DNA of 64,000 bases from Tamarix chinensis (taxonomy: Eukaryota > Streptophyta > Magnoliopsida > Caryophyllales > Tamaricaceae): contig CM060177.1 of assembly GCA_030549775.1 (NCBI GenBank), positions 34,874,514-34,938,513 on the forward strand, in the 5' to 3' direction. Positions 1 through 12,481 of the stretch are shown piece after piece (positions within the stretch are counted from its first letter, which is position 1; each line of letters starts with the position of its first letter). A program made the position numbers and the translations under genes. The notes beneath the pieces were generated by a model. The model was not told where the DNA came from. It worked only from the letters and a program-made list of their open reading frames with translations, and made no database searches.

Positions 1-5
1 AACTC

Positions 6-13
6 TATAAATA
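6..13 (+). promoter_or_regulatory. TATA box of LTR family A
   Basis: TATAAATA followed by a C-rich leader. It sits at the position equivalent to the TATA box at 43994-44000 in the complete LTR. Conservation in both copies supports it as the retrotransposon promoter. Confidence 0.5.
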
Positions 14-961
14 CCCCTAACCAGCTTGAACTCAAAACGTTTTCCTCGAAACCCTGAAATATACTCTTGTGCCCCACTACTACTTCAGACTCCTCTTCCA
101 CCACCATCTGTAAACTTTGCTACCCATTCTACCCACCTAAGTACTCCCTACACTGCCCTCTAACTAACTACACCACCCTTCTCCCTCGATTCTCCCTGCC
201 TGAGCCACCCTACTTATGCAAAGTAGTCCCCTCAACCAACCTTTTCTTCCTCATCTACCGCCCTTCGCACCACCATTAACCACCAATTATGCAGCCACCA
301 CTACCCCTTATACCTCTAAAAAACACCTACAAACACTCCTTTATCTCCTCGAACTCTTCTTTTCCTTCTCCTCCTCTCTTTCCCTTCTTCTTCTCCTTTC
401 GGCCACCACTACCGCCGTCGTACGCTACCACCATTGGCTACACCACCACCTTTATTCTACTCCTCTCCTTATAGGTAGTCACAAACACCCTACTCCCACT
501 CTCATTCTTCCTCTCTTTTTCCCGGCCCTCAACTTTTCCCATTTTCTTCTCTTTTTTCGGCCACCGCCACCCCAGCTGTGCTCCACCACCAGTGCCGAAT
601 GTCACCACCAACCTTAGGTGAGACCATTCAAAGCCCTAAGAAGGTGTAGGAGCATACTCTAAGACCGGTGTGGTTTTATGTAAGGGTGTAGCTAAGGCCG
701 CTTGTGTGTAGTGTGTTTTACATGTCTTGCATGCCATATGACATGATATATGATGTATATTATGTGTATTGTTATAACTAATTTACGTGTAGTATAACTT
801 GGAGTTGAGGTATGTTCATGTGATATTTTATGGCATACGTATGTTATGTATAAGTTGTGTTTTCAATGTGAATTGATGTGGCCCATAAGACATGCATGCT
901 AGGTTATGTAACATGTTGATATGGAGTGAAATGAGGTGGAGTTGACCTAAGTGTTGCATGA

Positions 962-1090
962 TCATGAGTGGAGGAATTTGGGGTTGTATGGAGGAATCTA
1001 GGGTTGCATGGGGAATCTAGGGTTTGCATGGGGAATTTAGGGTTTCACGTGGGAGTGTTAGGGTTTACATGAAAAAGTTTGAAGGGTTGC
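962..1090 (+). repeat. Short tandem units inside LTR A
   Basis: About five degenerate units of 20-25 bases with the core GGTTTGCATGGGGAATTTAG. The same tract occurs at 45995-46105 in the second LTR A, so it is a built-in feature of the family. Confidence 0.55.
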
Positions 1091-1786
1091 ATGGGGTGTG
1101 TAAAGTTTGTATAGGGGTGAATTTTACGTATGGAAAGTTGATTTGAGGTGTGAGGAAGGTGATGGAAGTGTTATTTAGGTGTTTGAATGCTTTGAATGAA
1201 AAATAGTATGTGGGACAATATAGTGGTACATAGGAGACCGATCTAGGGTTTTATGTGGCTGACTAGGGTTTGGTATGGCTACTAGGGTTTTGTAGTCACA
1301 CGTGTACTTGGTTATTAAAGTGTGATGATGAGGGTGGAGTCTTTGGATTGTGATGTGTGGAGTATTAGGAATGAATTGGGCTATGTGAGATAGAGTAGGA
1401 TGGGCCCCTTAGGCCTAAACTAGGGTTTTGGGGAAAACCCTAGAGTAAGGTAATGAGTGGATTTGGAGGTGTATAGTAGTGGGCCTTAACCCACATAAAT
1501 TGGAGTTGGACTTTTAATATGAATTAAAGTAAGGAGGAAAGGATGTAGGGTTGAGTTAGGTGGTGTTTGAGTCTCACAATGTGGGATGGGGCCTTTGGAG
1601 GATAAGTGTAGAGGAAGTTAGTCATGCATTAAGAAATAATATTTTCTTAGCCTTATCACTTGGTACTGGAATAGTAGGAGTGAACCGGTTCGGTACTAAG
1701 TGTGGTAGTAACATCCCTAGAATTCACAGATTTTAATTGAAGTGTTTCTATTTTAAAAACAAATTAGTGAATTTTGGGGTGTTACA

Positions 1787-3002
1787 ACATCTTATTTAGC
1801 ACATATTTTTTCATTCTTACTATCTTTCTATCATATAATCCATATTATCATAACATATCATAAAGAATATGCATTTAATAATGATATAAAAATAACATGA
1901 TATACCCATAGCCATTCAAAGATTTAACAAAAATCCCTATATATTGATTAATATCCTTACGAAAAAGCGTTCGGTCTCTAACCATAGTTATCCTATCCTG
2001 CCTCTTCCACAAATTCTAGTAAATCACCTAAGAAATAATAATCAAACCTCATTTAAATTTAAATGTCATAATTAAGAATGAATTTAAGGAAAAAATAGTG
2101 AAAGTTAGGACAAAAAATAATGCTTGAAGGTGTGGTCGGTAAAATTTTACGCAACAAAGAGGGGATTGGTTGGGGTTGTCAAGCAAGGGAGGCTATCAAT
2201 GGCTGTGTTTGTTGAATCAAGGGGTGCACTATGATGAAAATTATTGCAACAAGGAAGGGAAAGAAAAGAAGAAAATGTTGTGATGTGTGTTGCTGTAGGT
2301 AATGGGTGTGGGAATGGCGGCTTTGGCCGGTGGTAGGGGTAGGATCGGCACTGTTTGCTAGAGCTAGGGGCTGGTTGTAGTGAGTTTGGCTGGTGCGTGG
2401 GGTGCGGCAATGGAAAAAGTTGCTGGTAGTGGCGTGGATGCCTCGATTAGGCTCATTAGTGGTGGTTTTGGGGCTATTTTAGAGACGATAATGAGAGGGA
2501 AAGAAAGAGGAAGGAAGGTCAGATGGTGGTGTAAAATTTTTGATAGAAAATAGAGGGAGTAGGAGGGGTGGTTTAATGCATTAAATGTAACTTATATACA
2601 CATATACACACACATGAAGAGAAGAGGAAGGGTGGCAATCGGGCAAGAGTTTCAACTCATAAAAAGAGGGAGTTTAAGGGTGATGGTGAGGGTACTGTAG
2701 GCCATGGATTATAGATTAAGATAGGGGATTTTGGTAGGGTAAAAAAAATGGCTTCACACAAGAGGAAAAAAAGAATCCAAATAAGTGGGGAAAAAAGAAA
2801 AGGATAAAAGAAAGAAATTAGGTTTGGATTTATAACTAGGATTATGTTAAAATAATTTACGTTAGGATATGTATTAATAATCCAAAATAAAAAATTAAAG
2901 TTGGGAAAAAATTTAGGATTAGGGAGTTAGGGTAATATAAAAAAATCAAGTCTCCTAGGTTAGTATTAGTTATGATATTAATTAAAAATTCAATGTATTA
3001 CA
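1787..3002 (-). mobile_element. LTR family B fragment, minus orientation
   Basis: Read on the minus strand, this matches the beginning of the LTR at 15819-18965: TGTAATAC start, then TAACCTAATTCTAAC-like text, a CTTCTT-rich tract, and a leader with CCACC/CCATTC repeats. It also matches 52589-53773 directly. The LTR-A copy at 1-1786 was inserted into it at ACATC. A purine-rich stretch near 2460-2830 is the complement of the LTR leader. The open frame at 2147-2410 is low-complexity leader and is not called as a gene. Confidence 0.6.
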
Positions 3003-3785
3003 ATATGTTACTCCATTTTTTATCTGTTTCTTTCAAAAGTCATTAAAAGTCAAGATGAACAAATGAGAGAAATTTGGGTATTCAAACTCAGTTTCCATTT
3101 TTTTTCCTTTTATTCTAAATCCCATCTCCTTCTCTTATTCAAATTTGTTAATTTTGGAAATAAACACATAAATCTAGGAGAATATTAGGTAATGCTTCTT
3201 AAATTTCTATTTTCATCAATTAATGAAGCATTTTTGTTCTCGATCCATCTGTTTGACTCTTGTATTTGTTTTATTACTTTTAATAGCTATTGAAGTAAAT
3301 CGAGATATAGAAGAAATATCTATATCATATTTTTAAATGTCTTATGTTAAATGCAGTCTCATACTCAGTTAAAGATCTACATTCTTCACGAGGCAAAGAA
3401 AGATCCCAAAAACAAATTTGGTGATAGATGATGATTTTCCATTCATGTGAATATTTTAAACTTTTTACTACTTCATTCTGATTTTTGGTTCATTTTTTGA
3501 CAAAAAACTTATATGTTTTTTCTACTATTCAATATGTTCCTTTTAATACCTATTTAAAATTAAAATGAGAGATATAAGAGAAATTTGTCCCATATCTATT
3601 GTTTATTTCCTTCTGGTTTCATACTCATTTTCTATAATGTAATGTAGGTTATGGCTACGTTTTTTTTCTTTTTAGATATGTAATTCTTACGAGACTATTC
3701 AAATTTTTTTATTTTTATGATTCAGATCTCACTTGGTTCTTATTTTTCAATATGTTTCATTATGTAAAAATCATACATTATGTAA

Positions 3786-3884
3786 CAACAATCAATAATT
3801 TTATACTTATAGCTTTTCTAGAATATTATGATATTCTATAATTTTAATGTTCGCATAAAGCCAAGTGTAAATTATTGATTGTTG
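3786..3884. repeat. ~100-base foldback, copy 0
   Basis: A near-perfect inverted repeat of about 22 bases, CAACAATCAATAATTT...AAATTATTGATTGTTG, encloses about 55 bases that can pair further (CTAGAATATT...ATTCTATAATTT). The same hairpin is kept at 22878-22976 and 56140-56237. It could be a tiny MITE or a precursor-like hairpin. No target duplication was recognised. Confidence 0.6.
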
Positions 3885-5740
3885 ATTTCACATCTTCTAG
3901 GCCTTATACTTGTTGGATGGAAGACTTAATGATGAGCCAAATAATTGTGATTGATTATAAATTTTCTTATGGTAAGTTTGATTTTCCTGTAAGGGATCTT
4001 TTGATTTAGACTTTGAAATAATAATGAGGCGATGATGATTATGATAGTATTAATAATGTATGATTTTTAATTAATTATTAACAAAATGATGGAATATTCA
4101 TTTTTGACCCCATTACATGGAAATTAAGGGTTGAAGAAGATTTTTTTTGAAGAACCAACAAGTTCTAAATCACCATTTATAAATTAAATAAATATTAGAT
4201 GTTAGCCTATAATAATTGGTTGGTTAATAATTTGCATCATGTGCCTCCATAATATTGAAGAAGTATAATTTTTGTTATTTAAATATGACATTAGTCTGTT
4301 GTTCAAATATAATAGGTGTGGTTATGGATTATAACTTAATTAGTCATTGTTAGAAAACTATGTGTTATATGATGTGGAAACATAGCATTCTATTCAGCAA
4401 GATTGTTAGCAATATGTTCAATTCCTATAATTTCTTCATTTTAGGGGGAGAAGTTATGTTTTAATTGTATGATTCTGTGTCAATTAGTTGACATTATTAG
4501 GCTTTGACTTAATTTATGTAAACATATTAATTTTATAATTACTTTTCTCCTTTAATTAGTTGTTGTTATGGTTAGTTTATGTTGTTCATGACGTAGACAA
4601 TAATTATAGGCAATAATTAAATATTTCATAAAAAGATGAATTTCTAATAGTTTTTTACAAGGGCCATTAATAATTAAAACTCCTATATTCATCTACTATA
4701 TGCCAAGGTTAATACTTATGACTATATAAACATTTAAAATAATAATCGTTTGTTTCATAGAGCATAAATAATCAAAATCTTTATTTTCATCTATAGCATG
4801 TCGACATTAATAATAATCAAGTAAGTGTTTTGTTTTTCAACCAAATCACGATTCATTTGCATGAATAGAAAATAATAATTTCAAATTCTAATTTTGAAAG
4901 TATAAGACATTAAATATGTTCTCAACACTTTATATTTCTATTACTACCAACTTAATGCTTTTCTAATTTTATATTGACCATATATATATCTTCTCTACGG
5001 AGTAGTAGTAGAAAGATTCCTATTCATACACCTTTTCCCCAACTTTTCAATTGTACTTTTAGAATGACATGTCAAAATTTGAGGAGTTGTGCATACTTTT
5101 TTTGGTTTGATATTTTACATTTATGAACATAGAAAGAATTATCATGTTTGAACATAAATATATTAATTTCCATATTTTTTATGAGCAATTATTTATAGCT
5201 CCTCTACTGTATTGTGTAATTTGGAAAGTACATATGATTCTTGATAGAATCCAGAATATGATTTTAAGTGATTGATTATATAGTAATTACTTTATACTAA
5301 GGAATATAAACATGTACTAAGGAGTATAAACATTGATACTTCAGATAAATCTAAAAATCAATGTAATTCGATCTATAATTTATGCAAACCAAACTTTCAT
5401 CCACAATTAACTTAATAACTGAATACGCCCCTATTTCTTTCTCCCTCACTTAGACTATGAAAAAGGATTTCAGATCCATGAATTTTTCCGAATCCATTGG
5501 TAGCTTCGTACAATCAAAATTTTCCCTGAGTAGTCAAAAAGTGAATAAAATAAGGTAAGTGACTAAAAAATAATTATATTAATGTGATATTAAATTAAAA
5601 ATAACCTCTATATATTTTTCCTTAAACTTCTATGTTGACTTTTCTTTAAATAATGTACATTTCTTATCCCAGAGTAGTACTTCAATGTTGTCTGTTCCAT
5701 TATTTAATAATATCAGACCACTCGTGTATTTTTAGATTAA

Positions 5741-6042
5741 TAGTACTCTCTTCATCTTATAATATAAGTTTCCATAAATTTTCACGCATTATTAAATATA
5801 TATTTAATTTTTTTATAGTACATTTAGTTTTATTTTTCTCATTTACTCTCACATTATATATATTATTTTAGTTCTACTAAAAAAAATTATTATAATTAAT
5901 TATTAGGGAATTTATATTTCCACAATTAATCAAATAATAATATTATAAAAAATTAACAAAATTAATATGATAATAAGCTTATATAAATTTAAATAAACTA
6001 AAATAAAAGTATAGGATATTACAATGGAAAGGTCAAAGTACC
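5741..6042. mobile_element. Possible Stowaway-like MITE, copy 0
   Basis: The left end TAGTACTCTCTTCATCTTAT resembles the plant Stowaway TACTCCCTCCGTCC terminus. The right end reads, in reverse complement, TGGTACTTTGACCTTTCCAT, an imperfect match. The interior is about 300 bases, AT-rich and non-coding. The same unit occurs at 24786-25082. It is old and degenerate, so family assignment is tentative. Confidence 0.4.
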
Positions 6043-6150
6043 ATTTTAATAAAAGATAATTGAGTATCCATAACTAATAACATTTGGCTAATTTTATTAT
6101 TTGTTAATATAAAAAAATAATTCATTATATCACATTTTCTTTATTATATC

Positions 6151-6620
6151 AAGTAAATGTTTTTTTTTTCAACCAAATCATGATTCATTCACATGAATAG
6201 AAAATAATAATTTTAAATACTCATTTAGAAAGTAGAAGACATTAAATATGTTCTCAACACTTTGTTTTTTTTTACTACCAACCTAAAGTTTTTCAAAATT
6301 TATATTGACCATATATCTATTTTTCTTAGGAGTTGTATCGGAAATATTTCTATTCACACACATTTCCTCCACCTTTTCAACCGTACTCTTAAAATGGCAT
6401 GTCAAAATTTGAGTTGTTGTGTGCACTTTTTTAGTTAAAGATTCTAACTTTACAAACATAGAAAGAATTATCATGTTTGAACATAAATAAATTAATTCCC
6501 ATAATTTTTTATTAGCAAATATTACCTGCTTCTCTATTGTATTGTCTAATTTGGAAAGTACATATGAGTCTTGACAGAGTCCATAATCTGATTTCAAGCG
6601 ATTGATTATACAGTAATTAG
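6151..6620 (+). repeat. Displaced second copy of part of block P
   Basis: This ~470-base stretch repeats 4815-5290 in direct orientation: same CAACCAAATCA start, same GAATAGAAAATAATAATTT and TATTGACCATATAT landmarks. In the other units a CAD-like gene and spacer lie between block P and block Q. Here this fragment takes their place. That fits a deletion or unequal exchange that removed the gene. The open frame on the minus strand (6283-6597) is chance sequence. Confidence 0.6.
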
Positions 6621-7559
6621 AGATTCTTCCCCTACCTCAACAGATTCAAGGACCAAAGTTGACAAAAGGATGATGCTAACCTCACGCCTTTGTCCCCTTC
6701 TTCATCTATCTTCTATGTAGGCATGAATGGATGATATTTGTTCTAAGAAATCCCTACAGCACCTAATGATTGTTTTCCACACCTTTTTGTCACTCTTTCC
6801 ATTCTTTTGTTTGGATCTTTTTGAGGCACATAGACTTTAGATGTTTTAGCCATCTTCATTTGAGCTACGAGAGACGTTAATTTGTTTCCTTGAAAAAATT
6901 ACCCAAAAATTCCTGAATTCAAGAAGGAGAATTAGGGTTTCAATGTTGTGCACCTCTCCATTTCATTTTCCATCATATTATGGGTATATTGGCATCCCTA
7001 ATCTTTGTTTTCCCCAATTTTCTCTCAACCATTGAATTGGCTTTGTTTCCTCCCTTATGTTTCCATTCATTTTCTCCTCTATATTCCCAATTTCTAATCC
7101 TCTTTACTCTTCCAATCCTCCCTCTAACTCTTTCTTGTTTTAATCTTAAGGAAGATAGGATTGGATTTAGTAAAAGGTTGATGATTGGTTTGGTTTTCCT
7201 TATTGTTTACTTCAGTGAGGTGTTCAAAGTTTGGGTTTTCATTTAAGCTTTTCCTACTTAGTTTTGATTTTGCTAAGCTTCACTAGGTAAGTTATTTTTT
7301 TTAAGAAGTTGATTGTATGAGCTTGTGGGTTAGTTGAGGTATGAATTTCCAAATTTTTCCTGATTATATGATACAAGTAGTGTTGTCGTGGATCACACCT
7401 TGAGGTGTATCACTTTGAGAAAATATGATTTTTTGCATATGTCTTGATGGTTATTTGGGAATGCCGCATGATTTAGTAGTTAGACATACTTAATCTTTGT
7501 TTTTGTAATGTCGAATGATATATATGTGATACAACTCATAATTGTGGTTTAAATTGAGT

Positions 7560-7920
7560 ATCTAAATGCATGTTCATGTTATTTCTACACAAACCAATCA
7601 ATTGGTTTGGCCAAATTGATTGATTAATCCTTAGAATAGTGGAACAAATCCATTGATTTGTTTGTGGTGACCTTGGTTTGGTCTCGGCTTGAGCCCATCA
7701 ACTGGTTTGTTTGAGCTGATTGAATGATATTTAGAATAGGTTAACTATAAGATAGACTAATTAACAAGTTTAGTTATGGCAATTTCGAGTTGGTCTTGGT
7801 TTGAACTGATCGGCTGGTCCTTAGAATAATTGACTAGTTTCGATAGGGATGCTAGAGTTTAGTTTTACTAAATTGATTAGCCAATCTATATAATTGATTG
7901 ATTTGTTTTGGGTAGAATTT
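7560..7920 (+). repeat. Degenerate repeats around AATTGGTTTG
   Basis: Irregular units of roughly 80-110 bases containing ATCAATTGGTTTGGCCAAA, TTGATTGATTAATCC and CTTAGAATAGT. The same tract is present at 38590-38940, so it predates the duplication. It is non-coding. Confidence 0.45.
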
Positions 7921-9315
7921 TTTATTTATTTCCTTTCAATCTCATAAAGGTTTGATACTTGATATTATATTTTGATACGATTTTTAGATGATGGACATTC
8001 ACTTCTTGACACAACTTAATTAACTCAAATGGTGGATCAACTTAGTTAAGTATTGATGATATCACCACTAAGTGTCCTTGAGGGGTTAAGATGGATAATT
8101 TGTAATCATTATATGGTTATGGTTAGCCTAGTATGCTAAGCAAGCCTTATTTAGTATATGGCTTGGTTAAAAAAAACATTAATCACTTAAAGTGGAAAAA
8201 CATATAGTACTATATGGGACTATATTCTTTGATTCTTAATTAGATAATGGGGGTTAGTTTGTCATTGAGCATACTTATTTTCCTTTGGATGCCTTCAAAT
8301 GAGATCCCAATTGATTTTAATGTCTTTTTTACTCTAGACATTAATGATGTAATAGAGGGTATCGATGCTAAAGGAACTGGACACCAAAATGGTTTATTTG
8401 GCTTTAACAAAACTTTATGTTCATTGGTGTTTCTCTTAGCTTTGACTGAACTTTATATCCATTGGTGGTACATTTTGCTTCAGCCGGACATTTGTCATTT
8501 GTTGATTAGTTTGACTTCTATGAATATTGAGAGACTATGGGGGGCAATCTACCTCATTTCTCAAAAAAGAAAAGAAATGCAAATACTTCAGCTAATAGTT
8601 ATATAATATGGTGATTTGAATTTCATAATAGGTTAAGTGGAATAGATCTTAAAATCAAAAAAGAAAAGAAATGCAAATACTTCAGCTAATAGTTGTATAA
8701 TATGGTGATCCAAATTTCATAATAGGATAAGTGGAATAGATTTTAAAATTTACCTAGTAGTTTGCATTATAAGTCTGTCATTTCACATGATCATATGCCA
8801 CTATCCACGGCCCATGAATTTTTTTAATGATCATGATGAACTATGAATTTCCTATACTTAGTATAAAGCATGACCATGTAGTTTAAATTTTGGCACTGAA
8901 TTTCCTGTGGCAATATTATTTCCATAAGATGACAATTTTGACCATGTAGTGTAAATATTAGAGGAGATCTTCCATTATTTAAACTCCAATCAACTTTTCT
9001 TCCCATGGAAATGAAACATAACATTTTATTCTATGACCGAATATTTTGGGAAAAATGCTTGCTCCTATCATTATGTGAATACAATAAGTTATACAATACT
9101 TTAGGAGGAATTCACATTGGCACAAGTTGAATTTTTTTCTTACATCAAATATAAAGAATATTTTGAATTTTGAGATGATTGACTTTTACTCATTATGTCC
9201 TCATATTATAGAAATGAATCATAATATCCACATATGTATAATGCATCTCCAATATCATAACAATCTACACATATCATAAAATTAATATTATAATTTTTAA
9301 AAAATTGAATTAAAA

Positions 9316-9322
<7 letters not shown>

Positions 9323-9363
<41 letters not shown>
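9323..9363. repeat. (AT)n microsatellite
   Basis: About 20 uninterrupted AT dinucleotides following an A-run. The equivalent site in the other copy (near 40062) is not expanded. Confidence 0.9.
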
Positions 9364-9366
<3 letters not shown>

Positions 9367-9519
9367 TACACTTGTGGGTGCATATGGGATAGTGATTAAC
9401 TATTATGTTTTATTTCATCATCAGTTAACACCTAAAATATCATACGTTCAAAAAAATTATGCCATTTTCCTATTTTGTTTACTATATTATAATTAACATT
9501 CATGTACATTAAAAAAATG

Positions 9520-9521
<2 letters not shown>

Positions 9522-9599
<78 letters not shown>

Positions 9600-9626
9600 G
9601 TATGTATATATGTATATATATATATA
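9522..9626. repeat. (AT)n / TATG microsatellite
   Basis: A long AT run with a short (TATG)n tail, directly before GGGGAGA and a telomere-like tract. The second copy has the same arrangement at 40236-40279. Confidence 0.9.
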
Positions 9627-9642
9627 GGGGAGAAGATCATAT

Positions 9643-9880
9643 AAAAACCCTAAACCCTAAACCCTACACCCCATAAACCCTAAACCATATACCCTAAACC
9701 CTAAAACCTAAGCCATAAACCCTCTAAACTTTAAAGCCTACACCCTCTAAACCATAAACCATAAACCATAATCCCTCTAATCCTTCTAAATCGTAAACCC
9801 TAAACACTAACCCCAAACCCTAAACCCTCTAAACCCCAAACCCTACCCTATCCCCTAATCCCCCTAAACCCTCTAATTTC
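9643..9880 (+). repeat. Interstitial telomere-like tract (CCCTAAA type)
   Basis: Degenerate tandem CCCTAAA heptamers, the plant telomere repeat in C-rich orientation, with many variants such as CCATAAA and CCTCTAAA. The homologous tract at 40430-40843 is longer. Because it is present in both copies it predates the duplication. An AT microsatellite borders it on the left in both places. Confidence 0.75.
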
Positions 9881-10239
9881 CATCCAAAGGCATGAATGCT
9901 CCAACAAAAATAAAACATACTCACAAAGTATACTTTCATTTAATTATACAGTATGATAGGGAAAAAATTCTCTGTGATCCGAAAGTGTCACAAATCCTTG
10001 AGTTGCCTTTTATAGAACCCCGACAAACAACTCTCCATTATCATACAAACTACAACAAAAAGCATCAATGACCAATACCCTTCATGAGATTAAAAAAATT
10101 TGGCATCCAACTCCTATATTTCATTCCAAAATCTGTTATTGACATATAAAAATCTGACATTAGTTGCAATTTAAAGTAAGGAATTAAAAAAATATTGCAA
10201 GTTCAAATCAATAAGAAAAATGATTTATTTTACCTTTTA

Positions 10240-12481
10240 TTTTAATTTTTATTTTGTGAGATGGTTCGGACTATCATGGCCTACATACTCTCCACATGCC
10301 TTGCACTTTCTTATCATCTTCTTTTGTTGCTCAATGGCCTTTTAATTATTCCCTTTGATCCTCTTTCCACTTCCTTTATTTTTGGATTGATAAGGGACTT
10401 GAATGGTCACTTAACTCGGAGCACTTATCCTAATTAAGGATTTAATGATATCTAATTTGCTTAAAGGCTTATCACTAATATTCTTCTCACTTCATTCCTT
10501 CTTAAAATCTTAAAAAACTCTTATAAATTCATGGATACCTTATTGTTTTCCTTCAACTAGGATGATGCATTCAAAAATTTTAGACCACAACCTTCTCAAA
10601 GTAGTCTTCATATCATCAGCTTTGGAGCATTATTCCAACGGGTTCCCTTCTATGTCATATATTAGATTTTGTAGGGAATTTTTAGCCCACTGGTTCACTA
10701 CCAACTAAGTAGGAATATGGTCTACTCCTTTTCCTTTCAAAAGTCTAACTATATGCTAACATGAAATCCATCATTTTTGAAATAACTTACAAGAGCACTT
10801 AATATCTTGGTTTGTATTATATACCGCCTGAGAAGTACTCTTACAATTTGATATACCAAGTTCACCAACCACAGTAATCTCTATATCACCTTCCCTCATA
10901 AAATCATCAAGTGCACATGAAGATAAAGCAGCCAAAACCTCAATTTGGAACTTAAAAAATATAATATGGGTATAAAGCTCAAATACATGCTTTTTCAATT
11001 TAAGGGAAGTCCTAAATTTAGGATATAACAAGTTTGATACTTTATTTAGCTTTACTTTTTCTATCTTTGTCCATCCAATGCACTATCATAACACATATAA
11101 AACTCAACTAAAGCACAATGATTATTAGTGAAATTACTAAAAAAGATATTCTCACTCCCTAATCTTGAAGTTGTTCTTAAAAGCCCTCTCATAAGTAAGT
11201 CTCTAATATATGCAGGTATCCATAAGTTTCTTATATCAAACATACGAGAAAAATTCATTCATGTCCCTCCAAACAAAATTCAACAATTATCCCTAACCGC
11301 TTAGATTTGAACTCCTCAGGTTTAAGTTATAGACTCTACACATATGTAGATAACTAGTTTATGAAATTAAAGTCTTGAATTGAAGTATCAATTGTTTTAG
11401 AAAACTTATTCATAATGTGCCGCATGTAAAATCTATGTTGAGTCTTCTGAAAAAACCCCTCTATGGTAATTTTCATTGCTGGATCTTAGTCAGTTATCCT
11501 ACAATAAGGCTCAATATTTCCCATAGCCTTGAATAATGTCTTAGATAACCACTAAAATGAACCAATATTTTCATGAGCTAGTAATATGCTTTAAAGGTGA
11601 TACACTTTTTTGTGATGATCAACCCAAATAAATGGCATAAAAATCAAATTGTAGTTATTCGTACCATAAGTACAATTAAAAGAAATCATATCACCAAGGA
11701 GAGAGTAATTCTTAAAAGATATAGGATCCGCCAAAAAAGTACAAACAAGAACTTCACTATCATCAACCATATAATCAAAATAATATCCACAAGCATATCA
11801 AAATTAGAATCTCCAATGTACCACTTCACATCCCTAGAATAGTTCTTAAAATCATGTAATGAAACACCTCTTTTAGAAATTCCTAACTTCTAAAAATCTT
11901 AAATAACTGAAATGATTTGAATGCCCCAATGTTCATCCTAGCATTATCTGTAATGAACTTCTTATGCATGATAGTTAAATTCCTCCCCTCTTTTAGAAAT
12001 TGTCTAACACTAAGGCTAGCTAGAAGGTGATGATGACCTTCATAATAATTTAAAATCACATAAAGCCCTTCAATGTTATGCTTAAAATAAATTCTAGCAC
12101 GGCATCCCACTCTATTAACCTCTCTCCTTCTAGTTCCACCTTTACCACTACCTTAGGCACGACATATATTTCTCGATTTTTTAAACCATTCCCTAATACA
12201 AATAAGATATTTTAGTGTCACAACACTTCTCATTGTTCTCTTTTTACTTGAAAAATGGACACTAAAATGACAAGTATATGCATAATTCTTGTATAACTTA
12301 ATCCCACCACCCAATGATTAAAATCACATTCCTACGAAAGGTGTTATTTCTGGTGAATAATAACGTATCCATTCTTTTTTTGTTCACGAGGAGATGTGTG
12401 GGGTATTGAATTGGGAGTCACCAACCCATTGTCAACATCATTCCACTTTGAGGGTGGAGAAGAACCTTGTTTTTCACTCAT
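10240..12481 (-). pseudogene. FAR1/FRS-type (MULE-derived) transposase pseudogene
   Basis: Read from an ATG at 12481 down to about 10240. Recognisable blocks in order are: a FAR1-like zinc-binding region at 12110-11883 with GCRARI and EGHHHLLA; transposase-core remnants near 11700-11400; the block ending WIPAYIRDLLMRGL...TTSR with SENIFFSNFTNNH at 11258-11061; a SWIM-type CSCKLF at about 10785; and a C-terminal zinc-knuckle-like CKACGEYVGHDS near 10300. This order matches FAR1-related sequence (FRS) proteins, which descend from Mutator transposases. Many in-frame stops and frame changes break it, beginning about 43 codons in, so it cannot make protein. In the second copy of block Q nearly all of it is deleted and only the 3' end survives (41180-41560). 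It may be the transposase of an old MULE, but I could not define terminal repeats. Confidence 0.8.

Larger units (their letters stand above)
1..1786 (+). mobile_element. LTR family A, 3' part of an LTR cut by the window start
   Basis: This is a copy of the same long terminal repeat found complete at 43112-48015. The shared landmarks run in the same order: a TATA box, a C-rich leader, repeated GGGTTTGCATGGGGAA-type units, and a terminal GGGGTGTTACA. It ends at 1786. The next five bases, ACATC (1787-1791), should be the right-hand target duplication, because the uninterrupted homologous site at 52589-52593 reads ACATC. The left end lies outside the window. It lacks the (ATT)n expansion and the 46850-47950 section seen in the other copy, so it is either shorter or internally deleted. 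The TG...CA ends and the GGGGTGTTACA terminus fit Ty3/gypsy, possibly a Tekay/Del-like chromovirus, but no internal coding region is visible. Proline- and serine-rich open frames at 67-617 are low-complexity LTR leader, not genes. Confidence 0.75.
3003..6150 (+). repeat. Block P, copy 0 (segmental duplicate, non-coding)
   Basis: About 3.1 kb of AT-rich sequence that recurs, colinear but with indels, at 20510-25414 and 53774-57383. It begins with degenerate units containing GATCTGTTTCTTTCAAAAG-like text, holds a conserved ~100-base foldback (3786-3884) and ends with a possible MITE (5741-6042). I see no coding region in it. Its matches in the other two copies are long and in the same order, which fits a segmental duplication rather than independent transposon copies. 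Confidence 0.7.

Noticed and set aside
67..617. Pro/Ser/Leu-rich open frames in LTR A, also around 43941-44514
   Set aside because: They are caused by C- and T-rich LTR leader sequence and are not conserved in frame between copies.
6980..7246. An 88-residue hydrophobic open frame with a similar counterpart at 38011-38259
   Set aside because: The two copies are part of a duplicated block, so similarity is expected. The ATG is GTG in the second copy, there is a 7-residue in-frame gap, and no family is recognised.
11597..11842. A plus-strand open frame inside the FRS relic
   Set aside because: It is antisense to the transposase remnant and explained by it.
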